Assembly: GCA_046758005.1 (NCBI GenBank) | Contig: JBHHZJ010000002.1 | Coordinates: 1-64,000, forward strand | From: JBHHZJ01 sp046758005 | GTDB taxonomy: Bacteria > Pseudomonadota > Alphaproteobacteria > Kiloniellales > J153 | Reading direction: 5' to 3' | Length of the DNA stretch: 64,000 nt | Shown: positions 8,786 through 16,964 of the stretch, piece by piece | Numbering within the stretch: the stretch's first letter is position 1 | Layout of the letters: the number at the start of each line of letters is the position of its first letter | The notes under the pieces: model-generated | The model's database searches: none | Seen by the model: the letters and a program-made list of their open reading frames with translations, nothing else | Told to the model about the DNA's origin: nothing | Made by a program: the position numbers and the translations under genes

Positions 8786-9799
8786 ATGGAGGTCCTCAGG
8801 GTACTCGCTCAACACCTCGAAGTCCTGGTCGACGCCGTCCCGGGCGGGGCGATGACCGGCATCCTGGGCCTCGCCTTCATCGCCGTGTTCCTGGCCGTGC
8901 TCGGGGTGGGGGGTCTGTTCGGCCGAGACCCCGTGGCGCGCCGGCTGGCGGGCGATGCGCCGCGGCGCCGGCCGGTCCCGGCGGGTCGCGGCGCCGCCCC
9001 GTTGCGCAGAACGGCGGGCCAGGGCACGCGCTGGGACGCCCTGCTGGCGCCGCTGGAGCGGTATTTCGCGGACCGCAGGGAAAGCGCTCCGTCCAGCCTT
9101 CGCCTGCGCTTGATGCAGGCGGGATTGGTCGGCCCGAATGCGGTCCGGACTTACGTCGTCGTGCGCGTTCTGCTCTCCGTGGCCGCGCCGCTCGCCTTCA
9201 TCGTCTCGGCGTCGGCGTGGGGCGGCGAGCCGTCGCTGGAGAGCGTCGCGATGGGCGCCGCCGTCCTGAGTCTGGCCGGGCTTTACCTGCCGCGGCGCTG
9301 GGTGTCGGCGCGGGTCGAGCGGCGGCGCCGGTCCTTGGCGGCAAGCTTCGCCGACGCGCTCGACATGATGGTGGTTTGCCTCGAGGCCGGGCTGGGGCTC
9401 GACGCGGCGCTGACCCGCGTCGGTACGCAAATCGCCCCCGCTCACCCGATCCTCGCGGCCGAACTGGGCCTGGTCGCGCTCGAACTGCGCGCCGGCAACA
9501 GCCGGGAGGCGGCCTTGCGCAACTTCGCGAAACGGACCGGGGTGCGCGAGATCGCGTCCTTCGTGACCCTGCTCGTCCAAGCCGATGCCCTCGGCACGGG
9601 AATCGCCCACGCCTTGCGCGTGCACGCCGACGAGCTACGGGCCTCCCGGATGCTGCGTGCCGAGGAGATGGCCCACAAGCTTCCGGTCAAGCTGACCGTG
9701 CCGCTGGTCGCGTGCATCCTGCCGGCGATGATGGCCGTGGTCCTCTTGCCCGGCGTGATCACCATCGTGCGCGACGTTCTGCCGCGCCTGGGGAATTGA
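8786..9799 (+). CDS. tadC: TadC inner-membrane platform protein (tad1)
   Basis: A 337-residue F-domain protein partnering TadB. It has an N-terminal helix (ILGLAFIAVFLAVLGVGGLFG), central helices around residues 120-170, the family stretch SFADALDMMVVCLEAGLGLDAALTRVG, and a C-terminal region LPVKLTVPLVACILPAMMAVVLLPGVITIV that matches the TadC signature. An ATG at 8852 in the same frame is a possible shorter start. It is the last platform gene before two TPR lipoproteins, the usual tadB-tadC-tadD order. Confidence 0.93.
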   Translation: MEVLRVLAQHLEVLVDAVPGGAMTGILGLAFIAVFLAVLGVGGLFGRDPVARRLAGDAPRRRPVPAGRGAAPLRRTAGQGTRWDALLAPLERYFADRRESAPSSLRLRLMQAGLVGPNAVRTYVVVRVLLSVAAPLAFIVSASAWGGEPSLESVAMGAAVLSLAGLYLPRRWVSARVERRRRSLAASFADALDMMVVCLEAGLGLDAALTRVGTQIAPAHPILAAELGLVALELRAGNSREAALRNFAKRTGVREIASFVTLLVQADALGTGIAHALRVHADELRASRMLRAEEMAHKLPVKLTVPLVACILPAMMAVVLLPGVITIVRDVLPRLGN

Positions 9800-9838
9800 C
9801 GTGCGGGCGAGGGGGCGGAGAGGGGCGAAGGCGGAGCC

Positions 9839-10591
9839 ATGACGAGTCGATTCCTGACCCGCGTGTTGCCGATCCTCGCCGCGCTCGCCCTTGGCGGCTG
9901 CGCGGACCTGTTGCGCGCGCTCGCGCCCGCGTCCGAGGGGCAGATACGGGCCGAGGACACCCCATACGAAGGCGGCAAGCGCCACCTCGCCGCGGGCCGT
10001 CTCGGCCTGGCCGCCAACGATTTCCGGGAGGCCTTGGACGAGGACCCCGGGTCGATCGAGGCGCTCAACGGCCTGGGCGTGGCCTACGACCGTATGGGTC
10101 GGCACGACCAGGCCGTGCGCGCCTACGCCCGCGCGCTCGCGCTCGATCCCGGCTCGGCGCAGACCCTGAACAACATGGGATATTCCTACCTGTTGCAGGA
10201 CCGGTTCGACCTGGCCGTGGCGTTCCTGCGCGACGCCTACGCCCGCAGGCGCGGCGACCCGGTGATCGCCGGCAACCGGCGCGTGGCCGAGGTGGCGCTG
10301 GCGCGAGCCGGCGGGCCGCGGCCGGCACGAGACGCCGCGGCCCCGGCGCCCGCGGAACCGGAGACCCACGCGCGGTTCAAGCCCCGCATCGAGCGCACGG
10401 CCCGCGGGGTGCAGACGCTGGTCACGCGGCCGCCCCCGGTGCCGGCGCTGGCGGAAGTCGCCGAGGCCGACCCGCTGCCCGGCTTCCTCGCTTCGCCCAT
10501 GGCCTTGACCGACGCGCGCGGGATGCCGCTCCGGCGCGCCGGCGGCCTGCCGCAGCAAACGGGGCGGCGCGAAGCGGAGGCCGTCCCATGA
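9839..10591 (+). CDS. tadD: TadD-like TPR lipoprotein
   Basis: A 250-residue predicted lipoprotein with a signal peptide ending LALGGC (Cys21). TPR motifs span about residues 40-135 (RHLAAGRLGLAANDFREALDEDPGSIEALNGLGVAYDRMGRHDQAVRAYARALALDPGSAQTLNNMGYSYLLQDRFDLAVAFLRDAY). The C-terminal third is Pro/Ala-rich and probably disordered. TadD is a TPR lipoprotein thought to help the secretin assemble in the outer membrane, like the pilotins of other systems. Its stop overlaps the start of the next TPR lipoprotein (ATGA). Confidence 0.82.
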   Translation: MTSRFLTRVLPILAALALGGCADLLRALAPASEGQIRAEDTPYEGGKRHLAAGRLGLAANDFREALDEDPGSIEALNGLGVAYDRMGRHDQAVRAYARALALDPGSAQTLNNMGYSYLLQDRFDLAVAFLRDAYARRRGDPVIAGNRRVAEVALARAGGPRPARDAAAPAPAEPETHARFKPRIERTARGVQTLVTRPPPVPALAEVAEADPLPGFLASPMALTDARGMPLRRAGGLPQQTGRREAEAVP

Positions 10592-11535
10592 AAGCTCGCG
10601 TGGAGAAGGAGACGAGCTTGCCGCCCGGACGGCGCGCCGCGACGCCGCTGATCCGCGCGCTGTGCGCCGCCATCACCGTCGCGGCGGCCGGGTGCGCGCC
10701 CGGCGCCGAGGAGCCCGGCGTCCCGCGCGGCGAGGCGCGCGTCGCGGCGCCCGCGCCCGGCACGCTCGCGCTGGCGGAGCGGGCGCTTGCCGAGGGCCGC
10801 TACGGCGAGGCCGGGATCTTGCTCGACCGCGTCCTGCTCGACGCGCCCGACGATCCGCGCGCGAAGCTGATCGCGGCCGAGCTCTTCCTCGCGCAGGGGG
10901 CGCCGAAGCCCGCGGCCGAGGCGTTCGGTTCCGTGACCCCGTCGCCCGAGGTCGGCGCCGCGGCCCTGCAGGGCGAGGGCATCGCCCTGTTGCTGCTGGG
11001 CGAGCGCGATGCCGGCTACGCCAGCCTTCGGCGCGCGGTCGAGGCGGATCCGACCTTGTGGCGGGCGTGGAACGCGCTCGGCTATTACTACGACCTGAGG
11101 GGCGCGTGGGAGCAGGCCGCGGTGAGCTACCTCAAGGCATTGGCGGCGAACCCGCGGTCCGCGGTGGTCCATAACAACCGCGGCTTCTCCCTGTTGATGC
11201 AGCAGCGCTTCGAGGAGGCGCAGGAGGACCTGGAACGGGCAGTGCGCATCGACCCCGGCTTCGTGCTCGCCCGGGAGAACCTGCGCCTGGCCCTGGCGTG
11301 GCAGGGGAAGTACCTGCACGCCCTTTCGGGCGTCCCCGAAAAGGGCCGCGCCAAGGCCCTGAACAATATCGGCTTCATCGCCCTGCTGCGGGGCGATTAC
11401 GCGAACGCGGAGGCCTTCTTTCTGCGCGCCATGGAGCTCGACCCGAGCTACAATGAAATTGCCTCGCGCAACCTGGCCTATCTGAACGACGTGCGCTCGC
11501 TCGACACGAACGCGTCCCGGCGCGGCATCCGTTAG
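10588..11535 (+). CDS. Second TPR lipoprotein of tad1
   Basis: A 315-residue predicted lipoprotein (lipobox VAAAGC, Cys36) with at least four TPR-like repeats between residues 60 and 305 (for example LAERALAEGRYGEAGILLDRVLLDAPDDPRA and NNRGFSLLMQQRFEEAQEDLERAVRIDPGFV). The ATG at 10588 overlaps the previous stop, and the frame is open far upstream without homology, so this start is well supported. Having two consecutive TPR lipoproteins is more than the single TadD of the model systems. It may share secretin assembly with the upstream protein (inference). Confidence 0.8.
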   Translation: MKARVEKETSLPPGRRAATPLIRALCAAITVAAAGCAPGAEEPGVPRGEARVAAPAPGTLALAERALAEGRYGEAGILLDRVLLDAPDDPRAKLIAAELFLAQGAPKPAAEAFGSVTPSPEVGAAALQGEGIALLLLGERDAGYASLRRAVEADPTLWRAWNALGYYYDLRGAWEQAAVSYLKALAANPRSAVVHNNRGFSLLMQQRFEEAQEDLERAVRIDPGFVLARENLRLALAWQGKYLHALSGVPEKGRAKALNNIGFIALLRGDYANAEAFFLRAMELDPSYNEIASRNLAYLNDVRSLDTNASRRGIR

Positions 11536-11569
11536 ACCGCGATCGAGCCCACCGCGCGCAGCAGCCGGC

Positions 11570-12097
11570 ATGGACCCGTTCCACGGACAATCGGTACCCG
11601 TCGCCTTCGCCTGTTATGCCCTGTTGTTGGCCGCCGGCGCTGTCTATGACACCTGGAAGCTCGTCATTCCCAACGCCGTTTCCCTGGGACTGGCCGCCCT
11701 CTTCCCCGTCACGGCGCTCCTCGTCCCGCTGGACCTCGATTGGCTGTCCCACCTGGCGGCGGCGGTGGCGGTCTTTCTCGGCGGGGCCCTGCTGTTTCGG
11801 CTGAACAAGCTCGGCGGCGGCGACGTAAAACTGATCAGCGCAGCCGCGTTGTGGACCGGCCTCGAGCGCCTGTTCGACCTCCTCGTCTACGTCGCCCTCG
11901 CCGGCGGCGCGTTGGCGCTCGCGCTCCTGGCCCTGCGCCGGGTCGTCGCCGCCATGTGCGCCGCCCATCCCGCCCTCGGCGAGCTTGCCGTGCCCCGCGT
12001 GCTCCGGCCCGGCGAAAGCATCCCGTATGGGGTGGCGATCGCCGCCGGAGCGATCCTTCTGGGCGGCAAGCTTCCGCATCTCGGCGGGTTCCTGTAA
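11570..12097 (+). CDS. cpaA: CpaA/TadV type IV prepilin peptidase (tad1)
   Basis: A 175-residue A24-family aspartic prepilin peptidase, which would cleave the leader of Flp and of TadE-type pseudopilins. The two catalytic aspartates are visible: Asp27 in GAVYDTWKLVIPN and Asp85 in LGGGDVKLISA (the GxGD motif). About six membrane helices are spread through the protein. It ends the tad1 operon; a stem-loop follows the stop codon at once. A second such peptidase is encoded in tad2 at 39823-40338. Confidence 0.92.
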   Translation: MDPFHGQSVPVAFACYALLLAAGAVYDTWKLVIPNAVSLGLAALFPVTALLVPLDLDWLSHLAAAVAVFLGGALLFRLNKLGGGDVKLISAAALWTGLERLFDLLVYVALAGGALALALLALRRVVAAMCAAHPALGELAVPRVLRPGESIPYGVAIAAGAILLGGKLPHLGGFL

Positions 12098-12123
12098 CCC
12101 CCTGCGGGCCGCCCCCGCGGGGG
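12098..12123 (+). terminator. Stem-loop directly after tad1
   Basis: CCCCC-T-GCGGG, a five-base loop, then CCCGC-GGGGG gives a ten-pair stem with one bulged T, beginning at the base after the cpaA stop. It is not followed by a T run, so it may stabilise the 3' end or act with Rho rather than as a classical intrinsic terminator. Confidence 0.45.
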
Positions 12124-12203
12124 ATCGGGCTGGCCTCGCGGCGTGGCGACGCCGACCCCCGCCCGACAGACTTCGAGCAGACTTCGAGCGCCCGGCCGCC
12201 GGA

Positions 12204-12218
12204 TTAAGCCGGAATTAA
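12204..12218. promoter_or_regulatory. CtrA-like box TTAA-N7-TTAA
   Basis: TTAAGCCGGAATTAA fits the full consensus of the alphaproteobacterial response regulator CtrA (TTAA, seven bases, TTAA). It lies 118 bases before the ATG of the gene at 12336 and 107 bases after the tad1 operon. Chance occurrence in a G+C-rich genome is low but not negligible. Identification is by motif only. Confidence 0.45.
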
Positions 12219-12335
12219 ACCTTTGGGAGATATAACAAGAAGTAAATCAATTAAAAGGTGTATAACCCAAGCGTCGGGCGACGGCCACCTTGACCCGGGC
12301 GATCCCAGGGCGCGGGCTGCGGAGCAGGCGAAGAC

Positions 12336-12920
12336 ATGGACTTTTTCGAAGTGGCGCGCCGTTGGGCGGTCCTTCTGCTCGCCGAGGCGTTGAACACGAG
12401 CGCCCGGGTCATCGAGAGGGTGCTGCCCACGCAGCCCCGATGGCTGGCACAGATCCGGCTGCTCGAGGCTCAGCTCCGATCCGCCGCCGGCGCCGGGGAG
12501 AAGGCGGCCGTGCCCGCCGCGGGGAAAGACGCGGGCGCACCCTCGGCGCCGGCCGCCTCGGAGCTCGAAGCGTTGCTCGCCTCCTACGCGATCCTGCGTC
12601 AATCGCTCAAGGATCTTGAGGCGCGCGGACTGGGGCTGGACGTGGGCCTCCTGCAGCGGATGACGAGCGAATGGAGTGCCGAGAGCGTGGTCGGCTACCT
12701 GCAATCGTGCGAAAGCCGGATCCGGGCGGTCGCGAAGGAGGCCCTCGACCGGGCCACCGCACCCCTGGGATCGCCCTTCGATTCCTTGACGGTCGAGGCC
12801 GCGCGACCGTGCGAACCTGCGGCCGAGGCCCGGTCGACGCCGAAGCCGCAATCCGGCCGGCCGCGCAAGCCGCGCGCGACCGTCGCCCGGGTTCGTCACG
12901 TGGAGGGACGGCCCCGGTGA
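12336..12920 (+). CDS. Hypothetical helical protein upstream of histidine kinase
   Basis: A 194-residue soluble protein that I do not recognise. It is mostly predicted helix (RRWAVLLLAEALNTSARVIERVL, SELEALLASYAILRQSLKDLEARGLGLDVGLLQRMTSEW), with an Ala-rich linker near residues 50-75 and a basic, Pro-rich tail of about 40 residues. There is no signal peptide. Its TGA overlaps the GTG start of the histidine kinase, so the two are translationally coupled and probably work together; it could be an input or scaffold partner for the sensorless kinase (inference). Confidence 0.6.
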   Translation: MDFFEVARRWAVLLLAEALNTSARVIERVLPTQPRWLAQIRLLEAQLRSAAGAGEKAAVPAAGKDAGAPSAPAASELEALLASYAILRQSLKDLEARGLGLDVGLLQRMTSEWSAESVVGYLQSCESRIRAVAKEALDRATAPLGSPFDSLTVEAARPCEPAAEARSTPKPQSGRPRKPRATVARVRHVEGRPR

Positions 12921-13954
12921 GCCCGCCGAAGACCGCGAGACTCCGCAGGGGCCCGCCCCCTATAGCCACGGTGAGATCGGCCGGGGGTGCGCTCACATCT
13001 TGGCGGCCCGGCCGGACGGCGGATCAGGCCCCGGCGTGCCCCGAGGCGGGCTGCGACAGTTTGTCGGACCGGATGGTCGACATCGCGCGCTCGGAGGATC
13101 GGCTAAGACAGCAGAGAGAGGCGCTCATCCACGTCGCGGGGACGGCGAGCGAGGCGCGCCGGGCCGCAGAAAGCGCCAGTCAGGCGAAGACCAGCTTCCT
13201 GGCCAACATGAGCCACGAGCTGCGCACTCCGCTGAACGCCATCATCGGGATCACCGAAATCCTGATCGAGGATGTCCAGGACGCCCGCCAGGACGCCCGA
13301 TTGAGGCAGTTCCTCGAACCACTCCAGCGGGTGCATCGGGCGGGAGAGCACCTTCTCATGCTGATCAACGATATCCTCGATATCTCGAAGATTGAGGCCG
13401 GCAAGATGACGCTGTGGCCCGAGGATTTCGACGTGGCGGCCTTGCTCGATGAGGCGACCAGCACCGCGCGGCCCATGGCGGAAAGGAACGGGAACCGGCT
13501 GGGCCTGAGCTGCCCCGACGACATCGGCTCGATGCACGCCGACCCGCTGCGGGTCAAGCAGGTGATACTCAATTTGCTGAGCAACGCGTGCAAGTTTACC
13601 GACCATGGCGAAATTCGGGTCATGGCGACACGCGCAAGCGGCGCCGACGGGGACGAGCTGCGTTTCACCGTCTCCGACACGGGGATCGGCATGGCGCCGG
13701 AGCAAGTAGAGACCCTGTTCGAGGAATTCACCCAGGCGGATTCCGCCCGCGCCACGGGCGCCAGGGGAACCGGGCTGGGTCTTGCCATCAGCCGCAAGCT
13801 GAGCCGGATCATGGGCGGCGATATCGCGGTTGCAAGCGAGCTCGGCAAGGGTTCCACGTTCACCTTGCGGCTGCCGGCGAAGACCGTCTCGCCAGCCGGG
13901 ACGCAGGCTCCCGGCGCCGGCGGTCGGTTTGCCGTCCAATCGGGACATACGTAA
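12917..13954 (+). CDS. Sensor histidine kinase lacking a recognisable input domain
   Basis: A 345-residue cytoplasmic histidine kinase. The first 60 residues are basic and low-complexity, and residues of about 60-92 form a coiled coil (RSEDRLRQQREALIHVAGTASEARRAAESASQAK). Next come the HisKA dimerisation domain with the phosphorylatable His100 in NMSHELRTPLNAIIG and a HATPase domain with the N box (LLSNACKF, Asn223), DTGIGM and GTGLGLAIS. No PAS, GAF or membrane segment is visible. The GTG at 12917 overlaps the upstream stop; the open frame extends further back without homology. Two lone receivers follow and are the natural phosphate acceptors. Confidence 0.88.
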   Translation: MSPPKTARLRRGPPPIATVRSAGGALTSWRPGRTADQAPACPEAGCDSLSDRMVDIARSEDRLRQQREALIHVAGTASEARRAAESASQAKTSFLANMSHELRTPLNAIIGITEILIEDVQDARQDARLRQFLEPLQRVHRAGEHLLMLINDILDISKIEAGKMTLWPEDFDVAALLDEATSTARPMAERNGNRLGLSCPDDIGSMHADPLRVKQVILNLLSNACKFTDHGEIRVMATRASGADGDELRFTVSDTGIGMAPEQVETLFEEFTQADSARATGARGTGLGLAISRKLSRIMGGDIAVASELGKGSTFTLRLPAKTVSPAGTQAPGAGGRFAVQSGHT

Positions 13955-13981
13955 CCGCAGCGCCAGGGATGCGAGCGCCGC

Positions 13982-14389
13982 ATGACCAAGATCCTGTGTG
14001 TCGACGACAACGACACCAACATCTATATGCTTCAGGCCATCCTCGGGCGGGTCGGCTTCCGCGTGCTCTGCGCGGCCGACGGCGAGGAGGGCGTTGCCAT
14101 GGCCCGGGCCGAACGGCCGGACCTGATCCTCATGGACCTTCTTCTGCCGGGCATCGACGGTCTTGAGGCCGCGCGCCGCATCAAGGCGTCGGCCGAGACG
14201 AGCGCCATCCCGATCATCGCCCTCTCGGCCCACGAGGAGAGGGAAAAGGGAATGCTGGCCCGCGCCGCCGGCTGCGACGATTACGCGCGCAAGCCACTGA
14301 ACGTGCGCATGCTGCTGGACAAGATCCATAAACTGCTCGGCGCCTGCGGGGCACGAAAAGGGGCGCCGGAAGCGGAGCGGGGCTCGTGA
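13982..14389 (+). CDS. Single-domain response regulator (CheY/DivK-like), first
   Basis: A 135-residue receiver domain without an output domain. The acidic pair is Asp8-Asp9, the phosphorylated residue is Asp52 (LILMDLLLP), the switch residue is Ser82 and the conserved lysine is Lys104 (DDYARKP). It lies 27 bases after the kinase gene and overlaps the next receiver by the GTGA junction at 14386. It is likely a phosphate shuttle or an allosteric regulator of the kinase circuit, like DivK. No DNA-binding domain is present. Confidence 0.88.
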   Translation: MTKILCVDDNDTNIYMLQAILGRVGFRVLCAADGEEGVAMARAERPDLILMDLLLPGIDGLEAARRIKASAETSAIPIIALSAHEEREKGMLARAAGCDDYARKPLNVRMLLDKIHKLLGACGARKGAPEAERGS

Positions 14390-14766
14390 CCGGCAAGATC
14401 CTCTATGTCGAGGACAACGAGCACAACATCTTCATGCTCGAGGCGCGATTGCGCCGGAAGGGCTACGAGGTGGTCGTCGCGCGCGACGGACATGAGGGCA
14501 TCTCGCTGGCGCGCGCCGAGGCGCCGGATCTGATCCTGATGGACCTCGGCCTGCCGGCTCTGGACGGTTGGGAAGCGATCCGGCGCCTCAAGGCGGCGCC
14601 CGAGACGCAATCGATCCCCGTGATCGCGTTGACCGCGCACGCCATGGAGGGCGATCGGGACACGGCGCTGGCCGCCGGCGCGGACGACTACGACACCAAG
14701 CCGGTCAAGCTGCCCGGCTTGTTGGCCAAGATCGAGCGTCTTCTCGGCCCGATGGCGGTGATGTGA
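14386..14766 (+). CDS. Single-domain response regulator, second
   Basis: A 126-residue lone receiver: Glu9-Asp10, phosphorylation site Asp53 (LILMDLGLP), Thr83 and Lys105 (DDYDTKP). The GTG start overlaps the previous stop. It is clearly homologous to the upstream receiver but diverged, so the pair looks like an old duplication. Such kinase plus two-receiver operons usually feed a phosphorelay or modulate another regulator; none is encoded nearby. Confidence 0.87.
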   Translation: MTGKILYVEDNEHNIFMLEARLRRKGYEVVVARDGHEGISLARAEAPDLILMDLGLPALDGWEAIRRLKAAPETQSIPVIALTAHAMEGDRDTALAAGADDYDTKPVKLPGLLAKIERLLGPMAVM

Positions 14767-14815
14767 CCGGTGCAGCCCGATGCCCGCCCATGCCGCACGA
14801 TTGCATCGGCTCAAG

Positions 14816-14844
14816 TTGACACCCTTTGAATTTGCAAGAAAAAT
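14816..14844 (+). promoter_or_regulatory. Candidate sigma70-type promoter of the first TRAP operon
   Basis: TTGACA at 14816-14821, a 17-base spacer and AAAAAT at 14839-14844 (four of six matches to TATAAT), located 65 bases before the start of the 95-residue membrane protein gene. The -35 is a perfect match; the -10 is weak. Confidence 0.4.
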
Positions 14845-14909
14845 GAAATCCTAAGCGCGCGCCGGGACGCGCCGGGGACAAATTCGGTCAGGGAAGGCCA
14901 GCGAAGAAA

Positions 14910-15197
14910 ATGGTCGCTTCGCGACCCGACACGGGGCGGCAGCCGAGACAGCGCATCACGTTGTGGATCTTTCTCGTCTGCTTTGGCGTCTTCGGGCTCA
15001 ACGTTTTGCTCGGCAAGGCGGCCATTACGTTCGGGTGGGAGGAGATCCCGCTGCTCGGCGACATCGAGGAGTTTCTGCTCCTTCTGTTCGCCGTGGCGCT
15101 GTTCGTGATCGCGACGCTGCAGCGCGAGCGGGCCCGGGACCATCCAATCGAGAACGCGTCCGGAAGACCGGACCGCAACAAGGGAGGAACGACATGA
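14910..15197 (+). CDS. Small two-helix membrane protein leading a TRAP operon
   Basis: A 95-residue protein with two predicted membrane helices (LWIFLVCFGVFGLNVLLG and EFLLLLFAVALFVIATLQ) and charged termini. I do not recognise a named family. Its stop overlaps the ATG of the TRAP solute-binding protein gene, showing tight coupling. It could be an accessory subunit of this TRAP system, but no homology is visible to DctQ or to other TRAP components. Confidence 0.7.
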   Translation: MVASRPDTGRQPRQRITLWIFLVCFGVFGLNVLLGKAAITFGWEEIPLLGDIEEFLLLLFAVALFVIATLQRERARDHPIENASGRPDRNKGGTT

Positions 15198-16360
15198 CGG
15201 ATCGGGACAAGCACGGGCGCGAGGACACGCCGCAATCGGAGGAGCGACGCCGTTTCTTCGAGGTCGCCGCCAAGTTCGGGGTAACCACGGCGTTGGTCGC
15301 CGGCGCCGCGGGCACGCTCACCTCCTCCGAGGCGGCGGCTCAGACCGCGAAGGAGGAGAAGGAGCGCCAGGGTGCGGCGAAAGTCACGATGACCATCGGC
15401 ACCGCGTACCGGGTCGGGACGACGCGCTCCTATCCGATCATGCAGCTCAACTTCAAGGAAAACATCCAGAACCTGACGAACGGCTACGTTTACGTGAAGC
15501 TCGCGCCCGGCGGATCGCTCGGCGTCGGCACCAAGCTGGCCGAGAAGGTCCAATCCGGCACGATCCAGGCCGCGCAGCACTCGCTGTCGAACTTCGCCCC
15601 GTTCGCCCCGGCGGTCGACCTCATCAACCTTCCCTATTGGTGCGGCGAGAACCAGAAGTTCGTCAACCTGGTGACCTCCAAAGTGTGGGACCAGGAGGTC
15701 AACGCCCGGGTCAACACCAAGGGCTTCAAACCACTGTTCTACTTCTGCATCGACCCGCGCACCGCGGCCAAGCGCCGCGGCCTGTCCGACGCGCCGTTCC
15801 GCACGCCCGCCGACCTTCAGGGCATAAAGTTCCGCGTGCCGGGGTCCAAGATCCTGCAGCAGTTCTACCGCCTGCTCGGCGCCAACCCGACGCCGGTGGC
15901 CTGGGGCGAGACCCCGTCGGCAATCAAGCAGGGTGTCGCCGACGCGCTCGACCCGTCGGTCGAGGCGCTCTACGCCTTCGGCTTCAAGGACATCCTGTCG
16001 TGGATCACGTTCAACCGCTCGGTGCCGGACAGCCAGGTCTATTCGTGCAATCTTGAGTGGTTCAACAACCTTCCGAAGGACGTTCAAGAAGGCATTGATT
16101 TCGCGAGTGACGTGACCTTCCAACAGAACCTTGCGCAGGTGCCGGCCTCGCGCGCCTTCGCCATGGCCGAGATGACCAAGGCGGGGGTCAAGTTCTACGT
16201 TCCCACCGCCGACGAGCTGGCCCAATGGAAAGAGGCGGCCGGCCACCAACGCAAGGAATGGAACGAGTGGAAGGTCAAGCTCGGCGGCTCGATCGCGACG
16301 TTCGACAAGTTGCTCGAGGCGGCGAACACGCGGGGCCGGTACTACGTCCACGACGTGTAG
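15194..16360 (+). CDS. dctP: TRAP transporter solute-binding protein, Tat-exported (DctP type)
   Basis: A 388-residue periplasmic binding protein of the DctP/TakP group. The N-terminus EERRRFFEVAAKFGVTTALVAGAAGTLTSSEAAAQ has a twin-arginine motif (RRRFF) followed by a weakly hydrophobic segment, so Tat export is predicted. The body carries the usual TRAP pattern (GIKFRVPGSKILQQFYRLLGANPTPVAWGETPSAIKQGVADALD), including the Arg that normally salt-bridges a carboxylate ligand. A strong AGGGAGG ribosome site precedes the ATG. The permease genes follow after a G+C-rich stem-loop. The ligand is not evident; an organic acid is the family norm. Confidence 0.9.
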   Translation: MTDRDKHGREDTPQSEERRRFFEVAAKFGVTTALVAGAAGTLTSSEAAAQTAKEEKERQGAAKVTMTIGTAYRVGTTRSYPIMQLNFKENIQNLTNGYVYVKLAPGGSLGVGTKLAEKVQSGTIQAAQHSLSNFAPFAPAVDLINLPYWCGENQKFVNLVTSKVWDQEVNARVNTKGFKPLFYFCIDPRTAAKRRGLSDAPFRTPADLQGIKFRVPGSKILQQFYRLLGANPTPVAWGETPSAIKQGVADALDPSVEALYAFGFKDILSWITFNRSVPDSQVYSCNLEWFNNLPKDVQEGIDFASDVTFQQNLAQVPASRAFAMAEMTKAGVKFYVPTADELAQWKEAAGHQRKEWNEWKVKLGGSIATFDKLLEAANTRGRYYVHDV

Positions 16361-16383
16361 GCGCGGGCCATCATCGACCCCTT

Positions 16384-16408
16384 GGGGCGGCGGCGGGACC
16401 GCCGCCCC
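16384..16408 (+). terminator. Intercistronic stem-loop after dctP (first TRAP operon)
   Basis: A perfect ten-pair stem (GGGGCGGCGG / CCGCCGCCCC) with a five-base loop, 23 bases after the dctP stop and 31 bases before dctQ. It lacks a T run, so partial termination or 3'-end protection of the dctP message is likely. This would keep the binding protein in excess over the permease. Confidence 0.5.
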
Positions 16409-16439
16409 GTTACGCCTCGCATGATGTGACCGGGCCGTC

Positions 16440-16955
16440 ATGAGGGATTTTCTGCGCCGTCTGGACGAGAACGCCGAACGATGGCTCCTCCTCGTCCTCT
16501 ACAGCTTCATCGTCTACGTGATCTTCATCGAGGTGGTGCGCCGCTTCGTCCTGCTCTACTCGTCGGTGTGGGGCGAGGAGACGGCGCGCTACGCCTTCAT
16601 CTACCTGGTCTGGATCGGCGCCGCGGCGGCGGTGCGCGAGCGCGCGCACATCCGCATCGACGTGTTGCTGCATTACCTGCCGCCGCGCGGGATCGCGGTC
16701 GTCTACCTATTCAGCGACCTGTTGACCGGCGTCCTCGCTGGCCTGGCGATCTACTGGTCGCTCGATCCGGTGCTGGTTTCGATCAAGTTCGGCAACGTGA
16801 CCGACGGCCTGCGCATCGTGCGCGCCTGGTTCCTGGTCGCCGTGCCGATCGGGTTCAGCGTGCTCATGGTCCGTCTCGTGCAGTCGGTGTGCCGCGACCT
16901 CGCGGACCTGCGCGCCGGCCGGGCCGTGTTCACCGGCCGAAAGCTTTTCGAGTAG
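16440..16955 (+). CDS. dctQ: TRAP transporter small permease subunit (DctQ type)
   Basis: A 171-residue membrane protein with four predicted helices. The family pattern is present: an N-terminal helix, EETARYAFIYLVWIGAAAAVRERAHIRIDVL between helices two and three, and a final helix LVAVPIGFSVLMVRLVQSV. DctQ and DctM together form the sodium-driven membrane part of a TRAP transporter. It lies between dctP and dctM with nine bases before the next start. Confidence 0.9.
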   Translation: MRDFLRRLDENAERWLLLVLYSFIVYVIFIEVVRRFVLLYSSVWGEETARYAFIYLVWIGAAAAVRERAHIRIDVLLHYLPPRGIAVVYLFSDLLTGVLAGLAIYWSLDPVLVSIKFGNVTDGLRIVRAWFLVAVPIGFSVLMVRLVQSVCRDLADLRAGRAVFTGRKLFE

Positions 16956-16964
16956 CGGCCCGGC

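Larger units (their letters stand above)
12098..12335. other. Intergenic region between tad1 and the kinase operon
   Basis: After the stem-loop, bases 12200-12270 turn A+T-rich, in contrast with both flanks. They hold a TTAA-N7-TTAA box and two TATAAC hexamers (12231 and 12261), one of which could be a -10 element for the downstream operon. I could not assign a convincing -35. Confidence 0.5.
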
